Shown piece after piece: positions 7,955-17,167 of a stretch of 64,000 nt of DNA (position 1 is the first letter of the stretch; each line of letters opens with the position of its first letter). Location: contig NZ_CP051180.1 in the NCBI RefSeq assembly GCF_012295575.1, forward strand, positions 1,302,001 through 1,366,000, read 5' to 3'. Under the pieces are notes generated by a model. That model was not told the DNA's origin. It searched no databases and saw only the letters and a list, made by a program, of their open reading frames with translations. This DNA comes from Ferrimonas lipolytica. Its GTDB lineage: Bacteria > Pseudomonadota > Gammaproteobacteria > Enterobacterales > Shewanellaceae. The translations under genes and the position numbers were made by a program.

Positions 7955-9319
7955 ATGAAGCGCCTTAACAAGCTTGCTTTATCATTAGCCATCGCAGCCA
8001 TTTGTGGTAGCGCGATAGCCAAAAATAGTCCTGCTGATTACAGCAACCCAACCTGGAAAGATAAATACCCAGAGCAGTACGCGTCGTGGGCGAGCACAGA
8101 AGAATCGACCGATAAGGGCGATATTCTGGCTGATAACCCGAATGCGGTAATTCTGTTTGGCGGCTATGGCTTCGCAAAAGACTACAACAAGCCTCGCGGT
8201 CACCAATACGCTGTTACCGATCTAACCCGCAGTTTGCGTACTGGTGGGCCAATGGATAGCAGCGAAGGACCGATGGCTGCAAGCTGCTGGGGTTGTAAAA
8301 CACCAGACATGATCCGTATGTATGACCAAGTGGGCGAAGCTGACTTCTCCGATAAAAAGTGGGGCGCTTGGGGCCACGAAATGAGCAACAGCATCGGTTG
8401 TGCCGATTGTCACGATGCTGAAACGGGCAAGCCAACACCGGCTCGTCCATTTGCGATGCGCGGTTTTGAAGCTGCGGGCGAAAAGTTTGAAGACCAAGAA
8501 GACAACATTAAAGCGGCAATGACCTGTGCCCAATGTCACGTCGAATATCACTTTGATGGCGCCGACCACAAGAAAGTGAAGTTCCCTTGGGATGGCGGTC
8601 AAAACCCTGATGCGATGTTGGCTTATTACGACGCCAAGAACTTTAAAGATTGGACCCACAAGATCTCTAAAGCTCCAATGCTGAAAGCCCAGCACCCAGA
8701 ATGGGAAACTTGGAAGGTTTCAGTACACGCCGAAATGGACGTTACCTGTATCGATTGTCATATGCCGAAACAGGAAAACGCAAAGGGTGTTGAGTTCAGC
8801 AACCACAACGTTGGTAATGCCATTGGTAACTTTGAAGCGGTTTGTGCCGATTGTCATGATACCAAGGCTGACATGGTTGAGCTGCTACGTGCTAACAAAG
8901 CTGAAGTTCACTCTGCTCAAGCTGCGGCTGAAGTGGTAATTACTAAGGCTCACTTCGATGCAGCTGCCGCTTGGGAAGCTGGTGCTGATGAAGCAGAGAT
9001 GAAGGCATCGTTGATGGATATTCGTCATGCTCAGTGGCGTTGGGATTACGCTATTGCTTCGCATGGCATCCACGCTCACAACCCAAGCTTAGCGCTGGAG
9101 CAGTTGGCTCAAGCGAAAGCGATTGGCGAGCAAGCCCGCGCTAAACTGAAGGCTATCTTGGCTAAGCACGGCGTTAATGAAGTGACCTACCCGGATTACT
9201 CCACTAAAGCCAAAGCGCAGGTATTGGTTGGTTTGGATAAAGCCAAATTAGACGCGCAAAAGAAGAAGTTCTTAGAAGAGCGTGTGCAGAAAGAGTGGCC
9301 AGTTAAGGTTCAGTACTGA
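7955..9319 (+). CDS. nrfA: Ammonia-forming cytochrome c nitrite reductase NrfA
   Basis: 454 residues from the ATG at 7955 (CGGAG eight bases upstream; an in-frame ATG at 7949 is too close). A signal peptide ends near residue 22 (AIA). The catalytic haem motif CWGCK (111-115) has the Lys ligand that defines NrfA; four CxxCH motifs follow at 149-153, 191-195, 265-269 and 297-301, making five haems. It reduces nitrite to ammonium in the periplasm. No nrfBCD lies alongside, as in Shewanella, where the quinol dehydrogenase CymA supplies electrons; that donor is inferred. The gene is monocistronic with its own terminator. Confidence 0.96.
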   Translation: MKRLNKLALSLAIAAICGSAIAKNSPADYSNPTWKDKYPEQYASWASTEESTDKGDILADNPNAVILFGGYGFAKDYNKPRGHQYAVTDLTRSLRTGGPMDSSEGPMAASCWGCKTPDMIRMYDQVGEADFSDKKWGAWGHEMSNSIGCADCHDAETGKPTPARPFAMRGFEAAGEKFEDQEDNIKAAMTCAQCHVEYHFDGADHKKVKFPWDGGQNPDAMLAYYDAKNFKDWTHKISKAPMLKAQHPEWETWKVSVHAEMDVTCIDCHMPKQENAKGVEFSNHNVGNAIGNFEAVCADCHDTKADMVELLRANKAEVHSAQAAAEVVITKAHFDAAAAWEAGADEAEMKASLMDIRHAQWRWDYAIASHGIHAHNPSLALEQLAQAKAIGEQARAKLKAILAKHGVNEVTYPDYSTKAKAQVLVGLDKAKLDAQKKKFLEERVQKEWPVKVQY

Positions 9320-9395
9320 TACCGACTAGCAACCTAAGGCGTATGGCTCGACTCTCATCATCCTCAGGCCGTTTGTCTTAGCGATAAGTCAGTTA

Positions 9396-9427
9396 ATGCC
9401 ACCGCAGTAATGCGGTGGCATTTTTTT
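9396..9427 (+). terminator. Terminator of nrfA
   Basis: ATGCCACCGCA-GTAA-TGCGGTGGCAT stem followed by seven T. MITE copy 3 begins two bases after the T-tract. Confidence 0.9.
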
Positions 9428-9428
9428 A

Positions 9429-9717
9429 GGCTGTGTAGCAACTAAGTGTTGTTCTTTCCTATGCTGTTAAGCACCGGCTAGGTGAGTGTTGATACAAGGG
9501 CAAAGCACGACCGTCGCCGATCTTTTGCCGCATTGGAGCAGTTCAGCGAAGCGTTCTGGACGGCGATTTAAGGCAAGGGAGATTCCAAAGGGGGCGAAGC
9601 TCCCCCCTAATGCATACAAGCATGTGCCGTCGCCACTGCGACATAACCCCTTAAGAGTACTGCAGCCGGCAGAGCCGAAGGCTTAAGATAAACTTCAACA
9701 GCTAACTACGACGCATT
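9429..9717 (+). mobile_element. MITE-like repeat, copy 3
   Basis: About 289 bp, forward orientation, left end GGCTGTGT intact. The right end reads ACGACGCATT instead of ACGACACAGCC, so the right inverted repeat has decayed. Left flank TTTTTTTA compares with CTTTTTTA at 9718-9725, a likely 8-bp target duplication. It is inserted at the T-tract of the nrfA terminator. A 66-codon reading frame inside is not conserved. Confidence 0.82.
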
Positions 9718-9745
9718 CTTTTTTATTGTGAATAAAAAGCTTTGT

Positions 9746-10942
9746 TTACTCGGCGGTGGGCTTACGTTTAGCCTTCGGGACGAAGTTAAGTACCGAAACT
9801 GGCACCACTTTGCGTGGTGCAAAACCTTCTATTTGGCGTCGTTCAATCAAATGATCCAGACGACTTTCGATCATGCACAGGTTCTTGAAGTCATCTTTAG
9901 ACACTAACGATACCGCCTCACCTTGGGCACCGGCACGGCCAGTTCGTCCTATACGGTGGACGTATTCATCGGCAGGAAAAGGCAGATCGTAGTTGACCAC
10001 TCGCTCTAGGTTATCAATGTCGATACCGCGCGCAGCAACCCCAGTAGCCACTAAATAGTTTATCTTGCCAGCTTTAAAGTCCGCCAAGATCTGCTCACGG
10101 ATCTCTTGGGTGCGGCCACTGTGGATACAGTCGGCAACAATCCCGCGTTTCTCTAACTGGCTTACTAATTTGGCGGCGCCGTGTTTGGTTTCGATAAAGA
10201 TCAGTGCCTGTTGCCAAGGCGTTGTTTGGATTAGGTGACTCAGTAGGGCAGATTTTTTGTCTTTATCAACGGTAGTAAGCCATTGTTCGATATTTGGCTT
10301 ACTGGCCTGCGCCGCGGCGATGCTGATCTCTACCGGGTGATCAACCGCATTCTTCGCCAATGCGCGGACTTTTTTGGATAATGTTGCGCTAAACAGCAAT
10401 GACTGACGTTCGCTTGGCAGCTTGGCAACAATATCGTCAATGTCGTCGATAAAGCCCATATCGAGCATCTTGTCGGCTTCGTCGAGTACCAATACTTCCA
10501 CTTCGTCGAAATGAACCGCGCGGCGGGTGTACATATCCAGTAGCCGACCAGGTGTGGCCACTAGGATATCAACACCGTCGACCAATGCCTGCCGTTGTTG
10601 TTTGGCATCAACGCCACCATACATTGCTAAAGCGGTTAGGTTGAGGTGCTTAGCGTAGGTGTTTACGCTGGCCGCAACTTGAACCACTAGCTCGCGGGTT
10701 GGGGCGATGATCAACGCTCTAATGCGTTTCTTTCGCTTGGTTTCAGCGCTTGATAGTTGCTGCAAGATTGGCAATACAAAGCTGGCTGTTTTACCGGTAC
10801 CGGTTTGTGCGGCAGCGATAAGGTTGTCACCCCGTAAAACGACTGGGATGGCTTTCTCTTGAATCGAAGTAGGTTTGTTATAGCCGGCATCGGTAACTGA
10901 TTGCACGAGCGGTTCGATAAGTCCAAGGCGGGAGAATGGCAT
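9746..10942 (-). CDS. rhlE: RhlE-type DEAD-box RNA helicase
   Basis: 398 residues with the full DEAD-box motif set: Q motif (GYNKPTSIQ), motif I AQTGTGKT (45-52), Ia PTREL, II DEAD (154-157), III SAT, and VI HRIGRTGRAG. The short, modestly basic tail (KRKPTAE) and the start (FSRLGLIEPLVQSVTDAGY) fit RhlE better than RhlB, SrmB or CsdA. It unwinds RNA duplexes, probably in ribosome assembly or cold response. It stands alone, converging on the MITE after nrfA. Helicase assignment is certain; the paralogue name is less so. Confidence 0.88.
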   Translation of the reverse strand: MPFSRLGLIEPLVQSVTDAGYNKPTSIQEKAIPVVLRGDNLIAAAQTGTGKTASFVLPILQQLSSAETKRKKRIRALIIAPTRELVVQVAASVNTYAKHLNLTALAMYGGVDAKQQRQALVDGVDILVATPGRLLDMYTRRAVHFDEVEVLVLDEADKMLDMGFIDDIDDIVAKLPSERQSLLFSATLSKKVRALAKNAVDHPVEISIAAAQASKPNIEQWLTTVDKDKKSALLSHLIQTTPWQQALIFIETKHGAAKLVSQLEKRGIVADCIHSGRTQEIREQILADFKAGKINYLVATGVAARGIDIDNLERVVNYDLPFPADEYVHRIGRTGRAGAQGEAVSLVSKDDFKNLCMIESRLDHLIERRQIEGFAPRKVVPVSVLNFVPKAKRKPTAE

Positions 10943-11149
10943 AAGGGTCTCAGCTAGCTAGGGGAGTACGATCCATAGGATCAGCGTTATGCACGGATTA
11001 TATCAGAGCACGTCCTGAATACATGTGGGTTAAATGGCCTAGTCGAGTGGTAACCAAGTAAAACCAACAGAGGCAACAATAGTACGACTTTTATATCAAA
11101 CCACGTAAATGGCGCAACGCTGGCTGGCTGGTTGGCTAGTTGAATAATG

Positions 11150-11294
11150 GTAAGGGGGATTCCAAAGGGGGCGGAGCTCCCCCCTAATGCATACAAGAAT
11201 GTGCCGTCGCCACTGCGACATCCTCGCCTAAAGCACCGTAATCGGTGAAGCCGAAGGCTTGAGATAAACTTCAATACTTAACTGTGACACAGCC
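11150..11294 (+). mobile_element. MITE-like repeat, copy 4 (left-truncated)
   Basis: Only the right half of the repeat (145 bp) remains. It begins at the AAGGGGGATTCCAAAGGGGG segment and ends with the intact CTTAACTGTGACACAGCC. It lies six bases past the end of the convergent diguanylate cyclase gene. Confidence 0.8.
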
Positions 11295-11299
11295 AATAA

Positions 11300-12373
11300 T
11301 TAGGCATTTTCAAAGTTATATTTGCTGGTGTTCTTGCCCATCGCCTTGGCTTTATATAGGTGCAGATCCGCTTGTTTAATGCTCTCAGTAATGCTGGCAT
11401 CGGCTTCCTCTACCAGTTGTACGCCTACACTTACCGTGACCGCCAGTTGCTGTTCATTGATAAAGTTATGGCTGTTAACTGCATGGTGCAACCGTTCGGT
11501 GAGTTGCACCGCACTGTATTTACTGGCATCGGTTAGTACTATCAGAAACTCTTCGCCCCCCCAGCGGCACACGATGTCACTTTTTCGAACGGCTTTTTGA
11601 AAGATGCTACTTAATTGTATAAGGACCTGATCACCGACGTCATGGCCAAAGCGGTCATTAATTGACTTGAAATTATCAACATCAATCAACAGCAATGCGA
11701 ACGAAGCCGTGGAGTCTTTCTCTTGTTGAAATAGCTCTTCGAGCCGTTTTAGGGTGAAACGCCTATTACTTAGGTTAGTTAATGGGTCAAGATTAGCGAG
11801 CGCTTCATTATACTTAACCAGCTGTGATAAGCGTGAACTGTATTTGTGCTTGAAATACTCATAGGTAGCGCTGAGTAGCGTAACAAGAATGAAACATAGC
11901 AATACTCGTAACGCTAGTTCCGGCGAGAGTATTTGGTTGGCTTGGCCAACATAACCGAAGAAGTAGGCAACGATAGCGCCAACTAGGAATAAGCTGATGT
12001 TAACTACGCCAAGGGTTAAGCCAGAGAGGAAAAAGGTGACCGGTGGCGCGATCAGCATCCAGATAGGGCCAGTACCGCCAAAACCGCCGGAGTATATTAA
12101 CGTAATTAATAACCCATAAAGGTTAAATAGTAGTATCGTTGAGGCGAGACGATAGTTCGAACGAAATTTCAATACCAGCAGAAAAATGGTTCCGGCAATT
12201 AAATCAAAGAACACTAATTGATAGTTGCCTAAATAAGCACATAGCGTTCCCATTAATGCCACCGCCACGATGCCAATAACTGCGAATGTGACAATTATCT
12301 GTTCAATTTCATGTTCGACAAAGTCGGCGCCTTGAGTATTATCGCTCTGGCTATAGTTGAGTAGAGGATTCAT
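11300..12373 (-). CDS. Membrane-anchored GGDEF diguanylate cyclase
   Basis: 357 residues. The N-terminal half (about 23-170) has five to six hydrophobic helices of no recognised sensor family. The C-terminal GGDEF domain has the active-site GGEEF at 272-276 and an intact inhibitory I-site RKSD (263-266) five residues before it. It should make cyclic di-GMP from two GTP at the inner membrane, with product feedback. No EAL domain is present. The ATG at 12371-12373 starts MNPLLNYSQ. It is a single gene; its signal is unknown. Confidence 0.9.
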   Translation of the reverse strand: MNPLLNYSQSDNTQGADFVEHEIEQIIVTFAVIGIVAVALMGTLCAYLGNYQLVFFDLIAGTIFLLVLKFRSNYRLASTILLFNLYGLLITLIYSGGFGGTGPIWMLIAPPVTFFLSGLTLGVVNISLFLVGAIVAYFFGYVGQANQILSPELALRVLLCFILVTLLSATYEYFKHKYSSRLSQLVKYNEALANLDPLTNLSNRRFTLKRLEELFQQEKDSTASFALLLIDVDNFKSINDRFGHDVGDQVLIQLSSIFQKAVRKSDIVCRWGGEEFLIVLTDASKYSAVQLTERLHHAVNSHNFINEQQLAVTVSVGVQLVEEADASITESIKQADLHLYKAKAMGKNTSKYNFENA

Positions 12374-12600
12374 TCCATTCCAAACGTTTATCTGATGGTT
12401 CTAAGGTAGCTTGCTACCTTGTGTTATTGGCGATCCGTGCCAATAGTCATCCTAAATTATATTAGAAAACGGCCGTGACTGCAGTAATAGTGACTGGTTT
12501 GGAAGATACTTCACTTACAGTTGTAGTCGACTTCATCTTTTCCTGAGGAACAAACGAAATTTTGTCGTAGAAGTTTGCTTCGGCGTTGGCATTCAGCCAC

Positions 12601-12628
12601 TAAAAAGCCCGCGATAGCGGGCTTATTG
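12601..12628 (-). terminator. Terminator of the small gene at 12645
   Basis: AAGCCCGC-GATA-GCGGGCTT stem; on the minus strand it is followed by TTTTTA. It sits 17 bases past the stop. Confidence 0.8.
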
Positions 12629-12644
12629 AGCAGCCTTATGAGGC

Positions 12645-12944
12645 TTAACTACAAACTGCCCAGAGCTGCAAAATTGTGCCAATGGCTACGAAGGTGATGT
12701 CACCGAGTTCGGCGCGCTGTTCGCTATTGAGGTTGTCGTTAAGCCAAGCTTCCAACTGTTCTGCTTTGACGATTTCGTCACTAATCGGGCAGGTAACCGT
12801 ATCACCTTCAGGCTGGAAGATTTGTTCAAATTGCTCCGACACATCTTGACGATAGAGTGTTTGAGCGTTGATCAGGTGCTGCGCGTGCAGGATCAGGCAG
12901 ATAAGTTCATCTTTAGCTTTCGGGGTAAAAGTTTGCTCAATCAT
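12645..12944 (-). CDS. Small acidic protein of unknown function
   Basis: 99 residues, acidic and mostly helical by composition, with no signal peptide or membrane segment. I do not recognise the family. A coherent coding pattern, a dedicated terminator, and isolation between the cyclase and the btu leader support it as a real gene. Visible features are KAKDELICLILHAQHLINAQTLYR at the start (helical) and a Cys near the C-terminus. The start is the ATG at 12942-12944; the ribosome site is poor. Confidence 0.6.
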   Translation of the reverse strand: MIEQTFTPKAKDELICLILHAQHLINAQTLYRQDVSEQFEQIFQPEGDTVTCPISDEIVKAEQLEAWLNDNLNSEQRAELGDITFVAIGTILQLWAVCS

Positions 12945-13199
12945 CGTTTTCGTTCATTGGGTAAAGTAGCTTAATGCTAGCAATAGACTGCGCCAATTAC
13001 TGTTATTAGTTAGTAATTTCGTGAGCGACTGCTGAGTTATTGGCCGTTAGTACTGCAGCACTAATGTCATGCCATTAGCGGAGCTGGCTGCGCCGATGCG
13101 AATTAACCGGTTTGCAGAACCCTGCTGAAATCCTATGAGTTTCTGCTTGAGTTGATGGCCAACTCTGTCACACTTAGCACTAAGTGTTAACAAACGCTT

Positions 13200-13350
13200 C
13201 GAATTTTGGTGCCCAATGGGACTAATAGGGAACGCGGTTAAATTCCGCGGCTGTACTCGCAACTGTGATCAGAGCGGGGTGTCGTTACCACTGGCTTACG
13301 CTGGGAAGGGGCGCCCCTAGACGCTGAAAGCCAGGATACCTGCCTAAATT
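13200..13350 (+). promoter_or_regulatory. Cobalamin (AdoCbl) riboswitch
   Basis: Shows the conserved B12-box architecture: GGGAACGCGGTTAAATTCCG, CGGCTGTACTCGCAACTGTGA, CCACTGG, CTGGGAAGG and the 3' GACGCTGAAAGCCAGGATAC box. It is followed by a CTCAAG/CTTGAG hairpin at 13361-13379 and lies 165 bases before the btuB ATG. It should repress the btu operon when adenosylcobalamin is abundant. Confidence 0.95.
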
Positions 13351-13514
13351 TGCCGATTTGACTCAAGCGGGTTACTTGAGCAGGTGGTTGAATTTTGCTG
13401 TACGCACTGTTGTGCTTAAACAATAAAGACGACGCTATTCTGTTGCTGTCACCATGATGTGATTGCTACCTCAAACCATTTCCCGCGCTTTTAACTCAAT
13501 TAATAGGGAACATC

Positions 13515-15344
13515 ATGAGTTTAAAAACGCGCTTTGCAGCTGTTGCTATTACCACAGCTGCCTCATCTGCGGCGTTCGCTGCTGATATAGAAACCATTAC
13601 TGTGACAGGCTCTCGTTTCGACACTGCCGCTGAGTATCAGCTGGCGGTGGTAAATACGGTCGAACGAGCTGAAATCGAAATTCTGCAGCCCAAATCAGTG
13701 GTGGATCTACTTGAACGTTTACCGGGTTTAAGTGTTACTCGAAGTGGCGGCAGTGCACAAACCGCTTCGGTGAGTGTTCGTGGTGCCAATTCTGATCATG
13801 TGTTAGTGCTAATTGATGGCATTCGAGTGAGTTCCGCCACATTAGGCAGCACCGATTTCTCAGCGGTATCACCGGAACAGATTGAGCGGATTGAGGTGGT
13901 TAAAGGCCCACGGGCATCAGTGTGGGGCAGTGATGCCATCGGTGGTGTGATTCAGATTTTCACTCGACAGCTGCAAAGTGGTCAGTACTTTACTGCCGCT
14001 GAACTTGGCAGTGACAATTATGGCCGTTTGGCTGCTGGTGCAGGGGTTAGCCATGGTGAAGGGCAAACTAGCGTGACTGTTGCCGCTGAAGCAAGTGATG
14101 GTTTTGATGTGTATCGGGATACCGATGAAGCAGATGATGATGGTTACGATCGGATTACTGTTGGTTTGAACGGTGAACAGCCATTAAATCAAAGCTGGAG
14201 CATAGCGTGGCAGGGCCAATACAATAGTGGCAACAGCGAATACGACGACATATTTGCTGCGACGGGTCCAGACCAATCGGATTTTGATAACTTCTTTTGG
14301 AATATAGCCAGTCGCTATCAGCGACAGCAGTTTGAATCACAATTTAGCGTGGGTCAGTCCCGTGATCGGAATGACCAGTTTCGAGATGGCGTCGCCGCTA
14401 AATCGCGTTTTCAAACCGATCGTGACCAACTCAATTTTACCAACCAATATCATTTTAACGACACTGTTACGGCGATAGGCGGAGTTGACTATAACAATGA
14501 GTCGGTCAATGGTGATTATGCCACTAGCGACCGTGATCTTATTGGTGTGTATGGGTTGGCGCGTGCTCGCTTTGGTGGATGGTTACTGGAAGCGGCAGTC
14601 CGCTTTGATGACGTCGAAGATGTTGATAGCGAAACTTCATACAATCTAAGTAGTGCCTATCACCTCAGCTCTCATTGGCGGATCAGTGCCAGTTACGGCA
14701 CCGGCTTTAAGGCGCCGACCTTCAATGACCTATTCTGGCCTGAGCTTGGCAATCCGGATCTGTTGTCGGAAACCTCGAAAAATACCGAAATTACCCTTAA
14801 TTACAGTCGAATCGGCGCTAGCGCGTACCTGAGCGTGTTCAAAAACGAGATTGAAAATCTTATTGATTGGGCTGGTAGCGGTGAGTTTGATCAGTTTGGT
14901 TGGGAGATCTACCGGCCGAGTAATGTTGCTGATGCGCAAATGCGTGGGGTTGAGTTTGGCAGCCAATTTCAGTTTTGGGGTTTAACTCATGAGTTGGCAT
15001 ACACCTACTTAGACACTGAGGATAAATCGTCTGGAGAGCAATTGGTTAGCCGCTCTGAGCATGAAGCTGATTACGCCGTTTCGTATCAATGGCAGCAACT
15101 CGATGGGCGTCTTGATTACCATTATCAAGGCAAGCGTTTTGCTGGTGACAGTAACTATGATGGCAGCGGTGACTTCTTATCAGCGTACCACAAAGTGGAT
15201 CTAAGCTTTGGCTACCAACTAACAGACGAACTGATCGTTCGTGCCAAACTCAACAATGTATTTGATCAAGAGACAACCAGCGTCGAGGGCTACCATGCCC
15301 CCGGGCGAGAATGGTATCTCAGTCTTAGCTATTACGTAATGTAA
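13515..15344 (+). CDS. btuB: BtuB, TonB-dependent vitamin B12 receptor
   Basis: 609 residues, close to E. coli BtuB (614). A signal peptide ends at AFA (about residue 22), then a TonB box (IETITVTG) and the plug domain with LLERLPGLSVTRSGG and the VLIDGIRV/IERIEVVKGPRA motifs. The barrel follows, ending in the outer-membrane YYVM aromatic tail. It takes cobalamin across the outer membrane using TonB energy. The riboswitch upstream and btuDCF downstream fix the substrate. The AATAGGGAACATC leader before the ATG gives an acceptable ribosome site. Confidence 0.95.
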   Translation: MSLKTRFAAVAITTAASSAAFAADIETITVTGSRFDTAAEYQLAVVNTVERAEIEILQPKSVVDLLERLPGLSVTRSGGSAQTASVSVRGANSDHVLVLIDGIRVSSATLGSTDFSAVSPEQIERIEVVKGPRASVWGSDAIGGVIQIFTRQLQSGQYFTAAELGSDNYGRLAAGAGVSHGEGQTSVTVAAEASDGFDVYRDTDEADDDGYDRITVGLNGEQPLNQSWSIAWQGQYNSGNSEYDDIFAATGPDQSDFDNFFWNIASRYQRQQFESQFSVGQSRDRNDQFRDGVAAKSRFQTDRDQLNFTNQYHFNDTVTAIGGVDYNNESVNGDYATSDRDLIGVYGLARARFGGWLLEAAVRFDDVEDVDSETSYNLSSAYHLSSHWRISASYGTGFKAPTFNDLFWPELGNPDLLSETSKNTEITLNYSRIGASAYLSVFKNEIENLIDWAGSGEFDQFGWEIYRPSNVADAQMRGVEFGSQFQFWGLTHELAYTYLDTEDKSSGEQLVSRSEHEADYAVSYQWQQLDGRLDYHYQGKRFAGDSNYDGSGDFLSAYHKVDLSFGYQLTDELIVRAKLNNVFDQETTSVEGYHAPGREWYLSLSYYVM

Positions 15345-15354
15345 CGGTAAGCTT

Positions 15355-16188
15355 ATGCTGCACGCGGTAAGAACCGAATCGACTCAAGATCTACCAGTTA
15401 TCGAGGTTGAGCAACTAAGCTGGGCTTGTCCGCAAAAGTTGGTGCTGGCGGATGTGAGCTTCAGTGTGCAAGCTGGCCAATTTGTGGGCTTACTTGGTCC
15501 TAATGGTGCCGGCAAATCCACGTTGTTACGCTGCCTTTACCGGTACCTCCAGCCAACCACCGGGGGGATACGGCTCAATGGTCAGCCGTTGTCGCAGCTA
15601 TCGCAGCAACAATTGGCACAGCGGGTTGCGGTGGTGACTCAACATACACCGTTGGGGTTTTCGATGTCGGTGCGCCAATTTATGGCGACCGGATTGCTGG
15701 CCCAACAGCGTTTTTGGCACCGTCGTAATGAACGGGCGGAACGAATTCAGATTGATGCCACTCTTGTTCGTGTGGGCTTATTAGAGTTGGCGGAGCAGAG
15801 ATATGAACACCTCTCTGGCGGCGAACAGCAACGATTACTTATCGCTCGGGCATTGCTGCAGCGACCGCAGATCCTGATCCTCGATGAACCAACTAATCAC
15901 CTTGATGTTTACTATCAGATCGAGATCTTGCAGTTAGTTCGCTCATTAGGGATCACCGTGATCGCTTCGATTCATGATCTAAATCTTGCGGCGGGCTATT
16001 GTGATCGACTGCTGTTGCTGCAACAGGGGAGGTTGGTTGCTAAAGGTACACCGCAGCAAGTGTTGACCAGCGATAACCTGCAACGGATCTATCATGTTGA
16101 TGCCATTGTCGATCAGCACCCTACTCAAAGGTATCAACGAGTTACTTTTCAATACCACCCTAAGCCAAATCGTGACGCCAATGGTTAA
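15355..16188 (+). CDS. btuD: BtuD-type cobalamin ABC transporter ATPase
   Basis: 277 residues. Walker A GPNGAGKST at 48-56, signature LSGGEQQR and Walker B ILILDEPTNHLD follow the FecE/BtuD class importer pattern, ending with the SIHDLNLAAGYCDR switch region. It powers B12 uptake through BtuC. It starts 10 bases after btuB and its last 8 bases overlap the btuC start, so the operon is tightly coupled. By sequence alone a haem or siderophore ATPase would look similar; context decides for B12. Confidence 0.92.
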   Translation: MLHAVRTESTQDLPVIEVEQLSWACPQKLVLADVSFSVQAGQFVGLLGPNGAGKSTLLRCLYRYLQPTTGGIRLNGQPLSQLSQQQLAQRVAVVTQHTPLGFSMSVRQFMATGLLAQQRFWHRRNERAERIQIDATLVRVGLLELAEQRYEHLSGGEQQRLLIARALLQRPQILILDEPTNHLDVYYQIEILQLVRSLGITVIASIHDLNLAAGYCDRLLLLQQGRLVAKGTPQQVLTSDNLQRIYHVDAIVDQHPTQRYQRVTFQYHPKPNRDANG

Positions 16189-17167
16189 TCCTCGTTGGCT
16201 ATTACTGTTGTTACTTACTGCCCTAGTCGTATCTCCGTTGGTGGCAATATCGATTGGCAGTGCTGAACTAACATTGACTCAGGTGGCAATGGCGCTCTGG
16301 CGTGGCTTGAGCGATCCTGCCGCTATGGCTATTTCAGATAGAATTGTCATTGAGTTGCGGTTACCACGGGTGTTGCTCGCGCTCATCTGTGGTGCCGGTT
16401 TAGCGTTGTCAGGTTCGGTGCTACAAAGTGTCACTCGCAACCCGTTGGCGGACCCTTATTTGTTTGGTATCTCTGCTGGAGCCTCATTGGGGGCTGTTGT
16501 CGCCATCAGTTTTGGTTTTGCCGGCTTTAGTTTGCCATTGTGTGCTTTTCTCGGTTCACTGGTAGCGGTTGCAGTGGTGATGGTGATGGCTCGTGATGGC
16601 GAAATCGAAGGGTTAATCCTAGCCGGTGTAGCGATCTCATTCTTGCTCTCTTCGTTAGCCAGTTTAGTGCTCTATTTTGGTGACAGCCAAGCAACCCAAG
16701 CGGTTCTATTTTGGAGCCTTGGTAGCTTTGCCCGAGCCAGTTGGGAGATTCTTCCGTACCCATTTATTGCGGTGGCCGTAGCGTTAGCGCTGGTGTCGAT
16801 GTTTCAACGTCACTTGCTCGCTTTACTGGCCGGTGATGAAAGCGCCCATACCCAAGGGGTTGCGGTGGTACCACTGCGGCTCGGGATGTTGTTGATTACG
16901 GCGTTAGTTACCGCATCACTTGTTGCGTACTGCGGTGGCATCGGCTTTGTTGGTTTAATGGTGCCCCATATTGTCCGCATGCTTATTGGTGGTGCCAGTC
17001 GTGTATCTCTGCTAGTGACCGCGTTGTTCGGAGCGGTGATGATGGTTTGGGTAGATCTGTTGGCACGGCAACTGTTACCGGCGCAGGAGTTACCCGTTGG
17101 TGTGGTTACCGCGATTATGGGCAGCCTGTTTTTTATTGTGTTGCTGGCTAAACGACGAAGGCCCTAA
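16181..17167 (+). CDS. btuC: BtuC-type cobalamin ABC transporter permease
   Basis: 328 residues from the ATG at 16181, which overlaps the btuD stop (ATGGTTAA); an upstream start at 16094 lies deep in btuD. E. coli BtuC is 326. It has about ten hydrophobic helices and FecCD-family motifs: RLPRVLLALICGAGLALSG, NPLADPYLFGISAGASLGA, and GIGFVGLMVPHIVRMLIG, the coupling region. It forms the inner-membrane channel with BtuD. The stop overlaps the btuF ATG as TAATG. Confidence 0.94.
   Translation: MVNPRWLLLLLLTALVVSPLVAISIGSAELTLTQVAMALWRGLSDPAAMAISDRIVIELRLPRVLLALICGAGLALSGSVLQSVTRNPLADPYLFGISAGASLGAVVAISFGFAGFSLPLCAFLGSLVAVAVVMVMARDGEIEGLILAGVAISFLLSSLASLVLYFGDSQATQAVLFWSLGSFARASWEILPYPFIAVAVALALVSMFQRHLLALLAGDESAHTQGVAVVPLRLGMLLITALVTASLVAYCGGIGFVGLMVPHIVRMLIGGASRVSLLVTALFGAVMMVWVDLLARQLLPAQELPVGVVTAIMGSLFFIVLLAKRRRP

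Noticed and set aside
9486-9686. 66-codon open frame (and its partner at 46476-46679)
   Set aside because: Both lie within the MITE. Similar starts (MLIQG) reflect the shared repeat; frames diverge by indels and are absent in other copies.
10987-11274. 95-codon minus-strand frame with hydrophobic tail
   Set aside because: Its first third is the truncated MITE copy 4 and there is no recognisable family or ribosome site; possibly a chance frame.
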